The notes under the pieces were generated by a model. The model searched no databases. It saw only the letters and a list, made by a program, of their open reading frames with translations, and was not told the DNA's origin. A stretch of 64,000 bases of DNA. Source: Chordicoccus furentiruminis. Lineage in GTDB: Bacteria; Bacillota; Clostridia; Lachnospirales; Lachnospiraceae. The position numbers and the translations under genes were made by a program. Location: the NCBI RefSeq assembly GCF_019355395.1, contig NZ_CP048829.1:2893001-2957000 (forward strand), written 5' to 3'. Numbering within the stretch: the stretch's first letter is position 1; every line of letters starts with the position of its first letter. Below, in pieces: positions 51,023-59,965 of this stretch.

Positions 51023-52180
51023 ATGAGCAGTAAGCTGATAAAACATAACGATTCCTATCGGAGTTGGATTCAGGAAGTCAGTAAACGGTTCCGCCAGAGC
51101 CAAATCAGGGCAGCTATGAAGGTGAATGATGAAATGCTGCGGTTTTACTGGTCGATTGGCAGGGACATTTCCGCAATGCACCTGGATGCGGAGTATGGTG
51201 ATGGATTTTACCAGGCGGTCAGTACCGACTTGCAGGATGTTTTTCCGGAGGTACATTCATTTTCTGTTACGAACCTGAAATACATGAAGTATTTTTATGA
51301 GCTGTATCCGAATGCACAGAATCGTCCGTGGCTTACGGAGGGATACGAAGCTTTCTCAAATCGTCAGCAGCTTGTTGACGATTTGAGAAGTGCAGAAAAC
51401 CGTCAGCGGGTTGTTGACGATTTGGGTGAGGAAATCATCTTCTATATTCCGTGGGGACATCATATATTTCTGCTCGGCAAATGCAGGGATGATCATGACA
51501 AGGCCTTGTTCTATGTCTGCAAGACCATCGAAAACAACTGGTCAAGAGCCGTCTTGATGAACATTTTTGATACTGCTCTGTATGAACGCCAGGGGAAGGC
51601 TGTTACGAACTTCGCCCTTACATTACCTGCTGTGCAGAGCGACCTGGCGCAGGCCATAACCCGCGATCCCTATAACTTTGATTTCCTTACGATTCGTGAG
51701 AGATACGATGAAAAAGAACTTAAAGCGGCTCTCATGGACAAAGCCGAAAACTTTCTAATGGAGCTTGGCACAGGTTTTGCCTATATGGGCCGTGAAGTCC
51801 GGATCATGGTCGGCGATAAAGAGAAATTCCTTGATATGCTCTTTTATAATACGCAACAGCATTGTTATGTTGTAGTTGAAGTGAAGGCCGTTGATTTTGA
51901 TTCCTCATTCGCCGGCCAGTTGGGGACATATGTGGTGGCGGTGAACCATCAGCGTAAAACGGCGGTTGACAATCCAACAATCGGCTTGCTGATCTGTAAA
52001 GGGATGGATCGTGTCGAGGCACAGTATGCGCTTGAATCCACCAGTCAGCCTTTGGGAGTGTCCAGCTATGAATTGTCCAAACTGATTCCCGAAAAATTCA
52101 AAGGCAGCCTGCCGACGATAGAAGAAATTGAAGCGGAGTTTGCCGACCCGGAAGACGGACAGAATATCCCTAAAGGCTAA
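51023..52180 (+). CDS. DUF1016 (YhcG-type) PD-(D/E)XK nuclease-domain protein
   Basis: 385 residues. The N-terminal DUF1016_N part (RQSQIRAAMKVNDEMLRFYWSIG, YGDGFYQAVSTDLQDVFPE) is followed by a PD-(D/E)XK nuclease domain with FLDMLFYNTQQHCYVVVEVK. These proteins occur in mobile and defence islands. A 13-residue in-frame near-repeat (NRQQLVDDL.../NRQRVVDDL) is encoded at 51362 and 51401. The stop is followed within 6 bp by a truncated foreign gene, so the locus was rearranged. Confidence 0.85.
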   Translation: MSSKLIKHNDSYRSWIQEVSKRFRQSQIRAAMKVNDEMLRFYWSIGRDISAMHLDAEYGDGFYQAVSTDLQDVFPEVHSFSVTNLKYMKYFYELYPNAQNRPWLTEGYEAFSNRQQLVDDLRSAENRQRVVDDLGEEIIFYIPWGHHIFLLGKCRDDHDKALFYVCKTIENNWSRAVLMNIFDTALYERQGKAVTNFALTLPAVQSDLAQAITRDPYNFDFLTIRERYDEKELKAALMDKAENFLMELGTGFAYMGREVRIMVGDKEKFLDMLFYNTQQHCYVVVEVKAVDFDSSFAGQLGTYVVAVNHQRKTAVDNPTIGLLICKGMDRVEAQYALESTSQPLGVSSYELSKLIPEKFKGSLPTIEEIEAEFADPEDGQNIPKG

Positions 52181-52185
52181 ATTGA

Positions 52186-52749
52186 GATGGGGTCAACTAC
52201 ATTTTCAATAGTCAGCATGCGGTTGAGATCATTGCGTTGGTTTCCGGTTCCAGAGAAACGCCTGTTTGGTGCATGATCTATGATGATCTTGAGTATGAAC
52301 ATGAAGCAGACATCTTTGCTAACCAGATGAAATACGTAAAAGCCTTGCTTCCCTATGAGATATTTATGGCGAATATCGAGGCTGGAAACGATAAAGAATT
52401 GAACATCAAGGCTCTGGTTGAAGATTTTGGAATGATGATTACACCGTCGGCATCTCCGAATGGGATATGTGCGGTCACTACTTTGGAGAAAATCTATGAT
52501 AAGTATGGCTTCAACGTATTGAACAGAGTGCTCCGGCTGGTGATTGGAATCTGGGAAGGAATTCCGAACTCTACAAGCGCAAATATGCTGAACGGTGTAG
52601 CCAAATTAGTGGATGCTTATGGCGACTCATTGAAGGATGATGTGTTCAAGGAGAAACTGAGTAAGATCTCGGTGAAGGAAATATCCAGGGCGGCAAAAGA
52701 TCGAAAAGCGGGAGCACTGGGGTATGCTGAAGCATTGCTCCTGTACTAA
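52186..52749 (+). pseudogene. DUF6551-like (ParB-related) gene fragment
   Basis: An open frame without start begins with DGVNYIFNSQHAVEIIALV, the equivalent of the ParB-like 'DGQHR' segment. It continues with YDDLEYEHEADIFANQMKY and a helical region (LEKIYDKYGFNVLNRVLRL, DAYGDSLKDDVFKEKLSKIS), ending abruptly at GYAEALLLY. The N-terminus is missing and the C-terminus is cut at the junction with the next fragment. An ATG-less start at 52237 is possible only as TTG. Probably dead. Confidence 0.65.
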
Positions 52750-53098
52750 CTGGCATGCCGATGAGAAGAAGCTGGCCACATTGTCAGAGTATTTTGTGCG
52801 GTCGAAATCAGAGGTGATTATCGTCAACATGCTGGTGGACAGGGATATACCGTTCAAGTATGAGGAGCCGCTGTACGCTGCGGACGGCACGATGTATCTT
52901 CCTGATTTCACGGTGACATTCCGTGGGGAGACATATTACTGGGAGCATGTCGGAATGCTGGATCGCCCGGATTATAAAGCGCACTGGGAGAAAAAACAGA
53001 AGTGGTACGAGAAGAACTTCCCGGGGCAGCTGCTTGTAACCTATGAAGGAAAGAACCTGTCGCAGGATGCACTGGAGATTATAATGGCGCATTCATGA
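52748..53098 (+). pseudogene. C-terminal fragment of a helicase/nuclease-type protein
   Basis: The frame reads KLATLSEYFVRSKSEVIIVN, then DIPFKYEEPLYAADGTMYLPDF and YYWEHVGMLDRPDYK..W..K..WYEKNFPGQLLVTYEG. This is the conserved terminal domain (PD-(D/E)XK-like) that follows UvrD-type helicases in many Firmicutes. Codons upstream of 52748 are out of frame with the DUF6551 fragment. No own start site. It is a remnant joined to the previous one. Confidence 0.6.
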
Positions 53099-53126
53099 GA
53101 TATGTCCCAGAAACTTGGAGGCTGGC

Positions 53127-53465
53127 ATGGTCGGAAAATATAAAGTCATAACCCTGTGTGGTAGCACCCGCTTTAAGGACGCATTTATGGAGACCCAGAA
53201 GCGGCTGACTCTGGACGGAAATATTGTAATCAGCGTAGGCCTGTTTGGCCATTCCGGGGACAGTGAAGTCTGGGAGAATATGGACGAAGGAACGCTGACT
53301 GCTACAAAGGCCATGCTGGATGACATGCATAAGCGGAAGATCGATATGGCAGACGAGATCTTTGTGATCAACGTTGGAGGATATATCGGTGAAAGTACGC
53401 GGTCAGAGATAGAGTATGCAGAAATGACCGGAAAGCTAATAAAGTATCTTGAACCATTTGAGTGA
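53127..53465 (+). CDS. nucleoside 2-deoxyribosyltransferase-like protein
   Basis: 112 residues from ATG 53127 (TTGGAGG upstream). It starts MVGKYKVITLCGSTRFKDAF; 'GSTRF' followed by MADEIFVINVGGYIGESTRSEIEYA matches short proteins of the nucleoside 2-deoxyribosyltransferase/DUF4406 fold, where the terminal Glu is in the active site. It may hydrolyse or sense a modified nucleotide. Next gene is the PHP-ATPase, 67 bp on. Confidence 0.7.
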   Translation: MVGKYKVITLCGSTRFKDAFMETQKRLTLDGNIVISVGLFGHSGDSEVWENMDEGTLTATKAMLDDMHKRKIDMADEIFVINVGGYIGESTRSEIEYAEMTGKLIKYLEPFE

Positions 53466-53532
53466 GCTGATTTAATAGTCTTTTTTACAATGATATATAA
53501 GGTTGGCCGTGTGCCAACTTATGAGGGATAGG

Positions 53533-55659
53533 ATGAAAATAGATCTTCATTGTCACACAAAAGCCATCAAAAAGGGTGATGGACGAGGGAGAAATGTAAC
53601 ACCTGAGCTATTTAAAACTAAAATTGAAAATGCAGACATTAAAATTGTTGCAATCACAAACCACAACGCATTTGATCTTGAGCAATATAAAAATTTGATG
53701 GAAGCTGTCATTAATACGTGTCAAGTTTGGCCTGGCGTAGAGATTGATGTCTTGGAGCCAGGATCTAAGAGGTGGCACTTGATTGTTGTTGTAAATCCAA
53801 AAGAAGCGTCTGATTTTTCTGCAAGTGTTGATAATCTTTTCAGGGGAGACAATTTGAATGATTGTACACATACTCTTGATGAAATACATGCTGCGTTCAA
53901 GAATCATGATGCTATTTACATCGCACATTTTCATCAAAAGAAACCGGCAATTCCTTTAGAAGATGCAGAAAAGTTGGATGAAATAATCCAAGACCCGCAT
54001 AGGGTATTCAAAGAAACTGCAAATGAAAGCTCCATGAGCGTTTTTGTGAACTATAGATATAATGTGCTGGTCGGAAGTGATGTTAAAGACTGGAATCATT
54101 ATGAAGACTGTAGTTTCTCTGAATTAAAACTCCCCGTTGACAGTTTTGAACAGTTTTGCTTATTGTCGAAAAGGGATGAAACTGTTGTTCAGACTTTACT
54201 GAATAAGAAGGATAGCAAAAATTTAATTGCCCATCCAGCTGTGGGAGTGGATCTACCGATTCGAATCTATGCAGATATGAATGTTATCTTTGGCCAGAAG
54301 GGAACCGGTAAAACCGAAATAGTCAGTAGTTTATTCGAAAGTATGAGGGCAAATGGATATAAATGTGTAAGGTATGTTGCATCTGAGAGAGATGATGATT
54401 TTAAAGCACTTCTGCGTATTTCTGGTATAGAACCAGAGCTGTCTGTAATGGGGGTAAGGGATTGCGAAAACGAGTTTAATGATATTAGGAATTGGGTAGA
54501 TGCGAGTCCGACCCATTTTAATAATTATCTGAACTGGAAGAAAACGGACGGCAATAATGCAAACAAATCACGAATGCGAATAACAAGAGCATCTGCCTTA
54601 CCGAGTATAGAAAATGTAAAAGAAGAGCTTCATAAGGCTGATAAAGAGACGATAGACAATATCTTCCCGAGTATACTTAACATACAGCTTGAAGAATATT
54701 TGAGCCAGGAAGAGAGTGATCAATTAAGAGCATTATTAAGAAGACTAAAGGAAAGTATCTACCAGCATCGCTTTGAGGATTTAATTGCAGAGCAAGTGAT
54801 TCATCTTGTGAATTATACCTTAAACACAATAAAGGAAATTGCTGACAAAAGTACAAATTCAGTTTCTAAGCCATCAACTACAGGGTTGACAGGTTTTGTG
54901 GAAGGCCGATTAAAACTGCTTAAGATCGTTAATACTATACTGAGGGCGTTGTCTGTTGATGAGTCTAATAGTCGGGAAAAAGTAGGAACTCTGGATGAAA
55001 AGGGAGACATATATATCAATACTAAATTTCGGATGCTCTGTGCAGAATCCCGAAAGGAGGAATTTAGAATTGGCATACGAAAACTGCGTGAGGTAAAAGC
55101 AATCCTTGAGTATATCAAACAGAATATATTTAATGTTGACATAGCAGACCAGGTGCAAAACCTCAATGATATTTGTTCGGAAGACAATATTACCTCTGTT
55201 TTGCCCTTTGTTGGAAGATCGAAGCAAATTATAAACAATACCGGGGAATTATACTCGCCTTCAAATGGCGAAAAGGGGATGTTGCTTCTTCAGAGAGCAA
55301 TAATGGAGGATGCGGATGCGTATTTCCTGGATGAACCTGAATTAGGTATGGGGAACTCTTATATAGATACAACGATCCGACCAATACTTGTGAATTTATC
55401 AAAACGACACAAGTTCGTTGTTGTGGCGACCCATAATGCTAATATCGGTGTAAGAACACTTCCGTATACATCAATATATCGCACGCACAGCAATGGAATA
55501 TATACAACGTACATAGGTAATCCGTTTTCAGACCGATTAGTCAATATAAATGATGAGAATGACGTGTTAAATTGGGCTGAAGAAAGCTTAAAATCTCTTG
55601 AAGGTAGCCGGGATGCCTTTTATGAAAGGAAGGATATCTATGAATCAAATAATTCTTGA
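53533..55659 (+). CDS. PHP-domain/ABC-type ATPase fusion (TrlF-like), candidate defence protein
   Basis: 708 residues from ATG 53533 (GAGGGATAGG upstream; ATG 53521 also in frame). The PHP phosphoesterase part has DLHCHT (His6, His8), TNHN (42-45), HFH (132-134) and Asp183. The ATPase part has Walker A GQKGTGKT (254-261), a signature-like SNGEKGMLLL, Walker B FLDEPE (to about 603) and VVATHNANIG. A charged helical segment separates them. PHP-ATPase fusions of this kind are labelled TrlF and occur in defence islands. Strikingly AT-rich against its neighbours. Its 3' end overlaps a small gene by 20 bp. A nuclease role is inference. Confidence 0.82.
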   Translation: MKIDLHCHTKAIKKGDGRGRNVTPELFKTKIENADIKIVAITNHNAFDLEQYKNLMEAVINTCQVWPGVEIDVLEPGSKRWHLIVVVNPKEASDFSASVDNLFRGDNLNDCTHTLDEIHAAFKNHDAIYIAHFHQKKPAIPLEDAEKLDEIIQDPHRVFKETANESSMSVFVNYRYNVLVGSDVKDWNHYEDCSFSELKLPVDSFEQFCLLSKRDETVVQTLLNKKDSKNLIAHPAVGVDLPIRIYADMNVIFGQKGTGKTEIVSSLFESMRANGYKCVRYVASERDDDFKALLRISGIEPELSVMGVRDCENEFNDIRNWVDASPTHFNNYLNWKKTDGNNANKSRMRITRASALPSIENVKEELHKADKETIDNIFPSILNIQLEEYLSQEESDQLRALLRRLKESIYQHRFEDLIAEQVIHLVNYTLNTIKEIADKSTNSVSKPSTTGLTGFVEGRLKLLKIVNTILRALSVDESNSREKVGTLDEKGDIYINTKFRMLCAESRKEEFRIGIRKLREVKAILEYIKQNIFNVDIADQVQNLNDICSEDNITSVLPFVGRSKQIINNTGELYSPSNGEKGMLLLQRAIMEDADAYFLDEPELGMGNSYIDTTIRPILVNLSKRHKFVVVATHNANIGVRTLPYTSIYRTHSNGIYTTYIGNPFSDRLVNINDENDVLNWAEESLKSLEGSRDAFYERKDIYESNNS

Positions 55660-55948
55660 AGTTAAACTGTTTGCCGAGAATACCGATGATGATATTCTTT
55701 CTTTTGCATTCGAAGATGATGAGTGTCGAGTGAATTTGAATAGTGATTCATGCCAGGGAGAATTGAAAGAGGTCTTTTCAAAACTTGTCAAACTATGTCT
55801 TCATAATGATGTAACCCTTGAAATGAAAATAGAAGAAGGTTATAGTCGAGGCTTATATAAGGACGTATGTTCTGAATATGTTATAGAACTTCAGCGTGAA
55901 CTTGATAGTATTAAAGAAAGAATTCGTCGAGAAGTTTCTGCAGAATAA
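55640..55948 (+). CDS. small acidic partner of the PHP-ATPase
   Basis: 102 residues from ATG 55640 (GGAAGG upstream), starting 20 bp inside the ATPase gene and so translationally coupled. An N-terminal beta-like half (NQIILEVKLFAENTDDDILS) is followed by a helical C-terminus (YVIELQRELDSIKERIRREV). No family recognised. Same low GC as the ATPase, so the pair was probably acquired together. It may regulate or target the ATPase. Confidence 0.7.
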   Translation: MNQIILEVKLFAENTDDDILSFAFEDDECRVNLNSDSCQGELKEVFSKLVKLCLHNDVTLEMKIEEGYSRGLYKDVCSEYVIELQRELDSIKERIRREVSAE

Positions 55949-55981
55949 ATATTGAAACACGGATCAAGAAATGGAGAAAAA

Positions 55982-56437
55982 ATGTTAGAGATTGGAACCA
56001 AAGCTCCGGCATTTACCCTGCCGGACCAGAACGGAGAAATGAGAAGCCTTGCAGATTATCAGGGTCAGAAGGTAATTCTGTATTTTTACCCAAAGGACAT
56101 GACTGCCGGCTGCACGAAGCAGGCCTGTGCGTTCGGAGATCTGTATCCACAGTTCCGGGAGAAAGGCGCGGTCGTTCTTGGCGTAAGCAAGGACAGCATA
56201 GCATCCCACAAGAAATTTGAGGAAAAATACGGCCTGCCCTTCACACTTCTTTCTGATCCGGAGAAGGAAGTGATTCAGGCTTACGATGTCTGGAAGGAGA
56301 AGAAGAACTACGGCAAGGTCAGCATGGGTGTTGTCCGGACGACCTACCTGATTGATGAGAACGGTATTATCGTAAAGGCTTTTGATAAGGTTAAGGCAGC
56401 TGATAATCCGGCCCTGATGCTCGGAGAACTGGAATGA
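55982..56437 (+). CDS. bcp: thioredoxin-dependent thiol peroxidase (Bcp)
   Basis: 151 residues from ATG 55982. The peroxiredoxin active site is YPKDMTAGCTKQACAF with peroxidatic Cys and a nearby resolving Cys five residues on, as in BCP/PrxQ. Reduces peroxides at the expense of thioredoxin. It overlaps yaaA as ATGA, so the two oxidative-stress genes are coupled. Confidence 0.95.
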   Translation: MLEIGTKAPAFTLPDQNGEMRSLADYQGQKVILYFYPKDMTAGCTKQACAFGDLYPQFREKGAVVLGVSKDSIASHKKFEEKYGLPFTLLSDPEKEVIQAYDVWKEKKNYGKVSMGVVRTTYLIDENGIIVKAFDKVKAADNPALMLGELE

Positions 56438-57207
56438 GAATCATTATCTCCCCGGCAAAGCAGATGCGGGTGGATACAGATTCTTTTGCCTGCAAAGAGT
56501 TTCCGGTATTTATGGACAGGACGAAAGTCCTGATGAAATGGATCCAGAGTCTGTCTTATGAAGAACAGAAAAAGCTTTGGGTTTGCAACGACAAGATCGC
56601 CCGGCAGAACGCCGAGCGATTTGCGCATATGGATCTTCAGAATAATCTGACGCCGGCGCTACTGGCATATGACGGTATCCAATATACTTACATGGCCCCG
56701 GCAGTCTTTGAGGATGGCCAATACGATTATGTGCAGGAACATCTGCGGATTTTGTCTGGTTTCTATGGCGTGGTGAAACCGATGGATGGCGTTGTGCCAT
56801 ATCGGCTGGAAATGCAGGCGAAGGCTGCTGTAGGTGGTCATAAGAACTTGTATGATTTCTGGGGAGACAGCCTTTATCGGGAAGTGATCGGTGACAGCAG
56901 GACCGTCATCAATCTTGCTTCGAAAGAGTACTCAAAATGCATTGAGAAATATCTGCAGCCGGGTGACCGGTATATTACCTGCGTCTTTGGTGAACTTGAA
57001 GGCAATAAAGTCGTTCAGAAGGGTGTTTACGCCAAAATGGCCAGGGGCGAAATGGTGCGTTTTATGGCAGGAATCCATGCAGAGACTCCGGAGCAGATGA
57101 AGGACTTCAATTGGAGTGGGTATCATTACGAAGATAACCGCTCTTCGGATCAGGAATATGTTTTTATCCGCACAGCAATACCAGGAAAGAAAAGTCTATC
57201 ATTGTAA
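56434..57207 (+). CDS. yaaA: peroxide stress protein YaaA
   Basis: 257 residues, normal length. It starts MRIIISPAKQMRVDTDSFAC and has the family motifs PALLAYDGIQYTYM, LSGFYGVVKPMDGVVPYRLEM and FVIAxxG-like regions. YaaA limits free iron and DNA damage under peroxide. Coupled to bcp. Confidence 0.95.
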   Translation: MRIIISPAKQMRVDTDSFACKEFPVFMDRTKVLMKWIQSLSYEEQKKLWVCNDKIARQNAERFAHMDLQNNLTPALLAYDGIQYTYMAPAVFEDGQYDYVQEHLRILSGFYGVVKPMDGVVPYRLEMQAKAAVGGHKNLYDFWGDSLYREVIGDSRTVINLASKEYSKCIEKYLQPGDRYITCVFGELEGNKVVQKGVYAKMARGEMVRFMAGIHAETPEQMKDFNWSGYHYEDNRSSDQEYVFIRTAIPGKKSLSL

Positions 57208-57231
57208 GTGGACGTAATGGGAGAGATGAGT

Positions 57232-57546
57232 ATGGCATCAAGCAAAGGATACCTGGAATTCATATTGGAGCAGTTATCGGACTTGGATGATATATCCTAT
57301 CGAGCCATGATGGGCGAATACATCATATATTTTCGAAGCAAGGTGGTCGGCGGCATTTACGATGACCGTTTTCTTGTAAAACCCACAAAATCTGCTGTGG
57401 CGATGATGCCGAATGCAGATATGGAACTGCCATATGAAGGCGCGAAGGAAATGCTGCTTGTCGATGACGTGGAGGACAGGGAATTCCTGCGCAAGCTGTT
57501 GGAAGCAATGCATGATGAACTTCCTGGTCCGAAGAAAAAGAAGTAA
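57232..57546 (+). CDS. TfoX N-terminal domain protein
   Basis: 104 residues from ATG 57232 (GGGAGAG upstream; GTG 57208 is a possible alternative). The sequence SYRAMMGEYIIYFRSKVVGGIYDDRFLVKPT matches the TfoX/Sxy N-terminal domain. In Firmicutes these short proteins are of unknown role, not proven competence regulators. Ends in Lys-rich PGPKKKK. Confidence 0.85.
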   Translation: MASSKGYLEFILEQLSDLDDISYRAMMGEYIIYFRSKVVGGIYDDRFLVKPTKSAVAMMPNADMELPYEGAKEMLLVDDVEDREFLRKLLEAMHDELPGPKKKK

Positions 57547-57589
57547 GGGCGAAACAGGCTGACTGCAATTACAGGCAGGGTGAATACAA

Positions 57590-58183
57590 ATGAGTAAGCA
57601 CAGGATGGTGGATGGACGTCTGCTCCAGATGAATAAGAGTTACGGGCAGCTGAAGCAAAAGCAGAAAGAGAAAATCTCGGAGTGGATGTACCAGGCCTAT
57701 CGAAAACAGACTGAAGATAGTCTGTCTGATGAAGAGGCCCTGCAGTTCGTTTTTGACCGCATAGAAGAGGCAAAGATCTGGATTCCGGATTATGAGATCG
57801 TCAACCATTACCGGGCGAAAAAGAGCCAGTTCAGAAAACGCCTTGCCGGAGAAAACGTGCCGCAGCATATCTATGCAATGGAGAGCATTCTGGATAAGGC
57901 GACACAGAAGATGGATGTCCTGGAAAAGAAGATCGAGGAGTATCAGGCATTCCAGTCTGAAATTCAGAAGCTGGAGGCATATTATACGAGCCAGCAGTGG
58001 AAGGATGATTATGCCATGGATGAAGCCGGCATCTTCCCAGAGAAATTGAAACGCGGAGTCCTTTCACAGAATGGTATTTGGAATCTGTTGGAACGGAACA
58101 GGGAATTGTCCCAGAGACTCGGAAACTCGGAGGTACAGGGGCATGATGACGATCATGGCTCGACTTACACACCAGAGAAATAA
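57590..58183 (+). CDS. DUF4298 domain protein
   Basis: 197 residues. The N-terminal part (HRMVDGRLLQMNKSYGQLKQ, DEEALQFVFDRI) is helical. The C-terminal half, MDVLEKKIEEYQAFQSEIQK, YYTSQQWKDDYAMDEAG and LKRGVLSQNGIWNLLERN, is the DUF4298 domain, with coiled-coil character. Function unknown. It sits 12 bp before tag. Confidence 0.85.
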   Translation: MSKHRMVDGRLLQMNKSYGQLKQKQKEKISEWMYQAYRKQTEDSLSDEEALQFVFDRIEEAKIWIPDYEIVNHYRAKKSQFRKRLAGENVPQHIYAMESILDKATQKMDVLEKKIEEYQAFQSEIQKLEAYYTSQQWKDDYAMDEAGIFPEKLKRGVLSQNGIWNLLERNRELSQRLGNSEVQGHDDDHGSTYTPEK

Positions 58184-58194
58184 AGGAGTATGGC

Positions 58195-58800
58195 ATGGGC
58201 TACTGTACTTGGGCCGGAATGAATGAGGCCAATCAGATTTATCATGATACGGAATGGGGAATCCCTGTCCACGATGACCGGCAGATGTTTGAGCATCTGA
58301 CGCTGGAATGCCTTCAGTGCGGTCTTTCCTGGGATCTGATGCTGAAGAAGAGGGAAATCTTCCGTGAATGCTTCTGCAACTTCGAGTATGATCGTATTGC
58401 TGAGTTCGGCGATGAAGATGTAGAACGTATCCTGAATACAGAAGGGATGATCCGATCACCCCGCAAGGTACAGGCTGTTATCAATAACGCCCGGTGTTAT
58501 CAGAGAGTGCGGGAGGAGTTCGGAAGCTTCTGTGATTACATCTGGGGATACTCCGGGGGAAAGACGATTCTCTATCTGGGCCATGATAAGGGGCCGATTC
58601 CGGTGAGCAATGGACTGTCAGACAGAATAAGTAAGGACCTCAAGAAGCGAGGCTTCAAATACGTGGGTGCTGTCACGATCTATTCCCATCTGCAGGCCTG
58701 CGGCGTCATCTGTGACCATGATCCGGAATGCCCTTGTTATCAGAAGATTGTTGCTGCGCATTCAACTGTACGGAAACGCAGGGACAAGGAGGTGCTCTGA
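58195..58800 (+). CDS. tag: DNA-3-methyladenine glycosylase I
   Basis: 201 residues. It removes 3-methyladenine from DNA. Zinc ligands: Cys in YCTWAGMN, His in YHDTEWGIPVHDD, and the C-terminal His/Cys in HLQACGVICDHDPEC. The base-binding region FEHLTLECLQCGLSWDLML is clear. Stop is followed 2 bp later by the next start. Confidence 0.95.
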   Translation: MGYCTWAGMNEANQIYHDTEWGIPVHDDRQMFEHLTLECLQCGLSWDLMLKKREIFRECFCNFEYDRIAEFGDEDVERILNTEGMIRSPRKVQAVINNARCYQRVREEFGSFCDYIWGYSGGKTILYLGHDKGPIPVSNGLSDRISKDLKKRGFKYVGAVTIYSHLQACGVICDHDPECPCYQKIVAAHSTVRKRRDKEVL

Positions 58801-58802
58801 TT

Positions 58803-59336
58803 ATGAAAGTATTGATTTTTAACGGAAGTCCCCGACCCAAGGGAAATACTAAACAGATGATCCAGGCTTTTTGTGAGGGACTGGAGACGGCAGGGCACGA
58901 GTATGGTGTATATGAGGTCTGCAAGATGAATATCCACGGGTGTCTTGCCTGCGAATACTGCCACACAAAGGGAAATGGACAGTGTGTTCAGAAGGATGAC
59001 ATGCAATTTGTCTACCATGAGCTTCAGGAAGCTGAGATGCTCGTGATCGCATCTCCGATCTATTATCATGGCCTTTCCGGGCAGCTGAAATGTACGATTG
59101 ATCGCTTCTATGCAGCAGCATATCCCAACAAACCGGAGAAGCTGAAGAAGGTGGCCATGTTCTTAAGCTCCGGTGATCCGGACATGTATGACGGGGCGCT
59201 GTTCTCATATAAGGGAGATTTTCTGGATTATCTGCAGCTGGAAGATATGGGAGTTTTCACAACTCATGGATATGATCTCGGTGTATCGGAGGAAAAGCTG
59301 GAGGAACTTCGCAGGTTTGGGGCGAGTTTGAGATAG
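58803..59336 (+). CDS. NAD(P)H-dependent FMN reductase/flavodoxin-type protein
   Basis: 177 residues. MKVLIFNGSPRPKGNTKQMI carries the FMN phosphate loop, and MNIHGCLACEYCHTKGNGQC resembles the cysteine cluster of iron-sulfur flavoproteins and related reductases. ASPIYYHGLSGQLKCTIDRF is typical of the family. Cytoplasmic redox enzyme of unknown substrate, coupled to tag. Confidence 0.88.
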   Translation: MKVLIFNGSPRPKGNTKQMIQAFCEGLETAGHEYGVYEVCKMNIHGCLACEYCHTKGNGQCVQKDDMQFVYHELQEAEMLVIASPIYYHGLSGQLKCTIDRFYAAAYPNKPEKLKKVAMFLSSGDPDMYDGALFSYKGDFLDYLQLEDMGVFTTHGYDLGVSEEKLEELRRFGASLR

Positions 59337-59400
59337 CAGAGGATATCGGGACAAATCTGTTTACAAAGATACTTCTTGATTGCGTCACTGAGGAAATGAG

Positions 59401-59955
59401 GTGGTCGTTTTGGAATACAGGAAGACAATCACATTGAAAGACGGCAGGATCTGCATCCTGCGCAATGGGACGGTAGAGGATGGGAAGGCTGTCCTGGATA
59501 ATTTCATCCTGACACACGAGCAGACGGACAATCTGCTTTCCTATCCGGACGAATCGGACATTACTGCGGAACAGGAGGCTCAGTTCCTGAAAAGCAAGTC
59601 AGAAAGCGCCTGCGAAATTGAGATACTGGCGGAAGTGGAGGGTGTTGTTGCCGGTCTGGCCGGGATCGACCAGGTGGGCAGCAAATACAAGATCCGTCAC
59701 AGAGCTGATTTCGGAATCAGTGTAGATCAGGCATACTGGGGACTTGGGATAGGTCGGGCCCTTCTGGAAGCCTGTATCGAATGCGCGAAAAAGGCCGGAT
59801 ATGAGCAGATGGAACTGAATGTGGTTGCTGAGAACAGCAGGGCAATCGACATGTATGAAAAAGCCGGCTTTGTAGAATTCGGAAGGAACCCGAGAGGTTT
59901 CAAATCCCGCATGTCGGGATATCAGGAACTTGTGTATATGAGACTGGAATTGTGA
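59401..59955 (+). CDS. GNAT N-acetyltransferase
   Basis: 184 residues with a GTG start at 59401 supported by GAGG 8 nt upstream. The acetyl-CoA motif is GISVDQAYWGLGIGRALLEA, followed by LNVVAENSRAIDMYEKAGFVEFG. Acceptor unknown. Ten bases separate it from the fusion gene that follows. Confidence 0.9.
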   Translation: MVVLEYRKTITLKDGRICILRNGTVEDGKAVLDNFILTHEQTDNLLSYPDESDITAEQEAQFLKSKSESACEIEILAEVEGVVAGLAGIDQVGSKYKIRHRADFGISVDQAYWGLGIGRALLEACIECAKKAGYEQMELNVVAENSRAIDMYEKAGFVEFGRNPRGFKSRMSGYQELVYMRLEL

Positions 59956-59965
59956 GGATTTTGGG

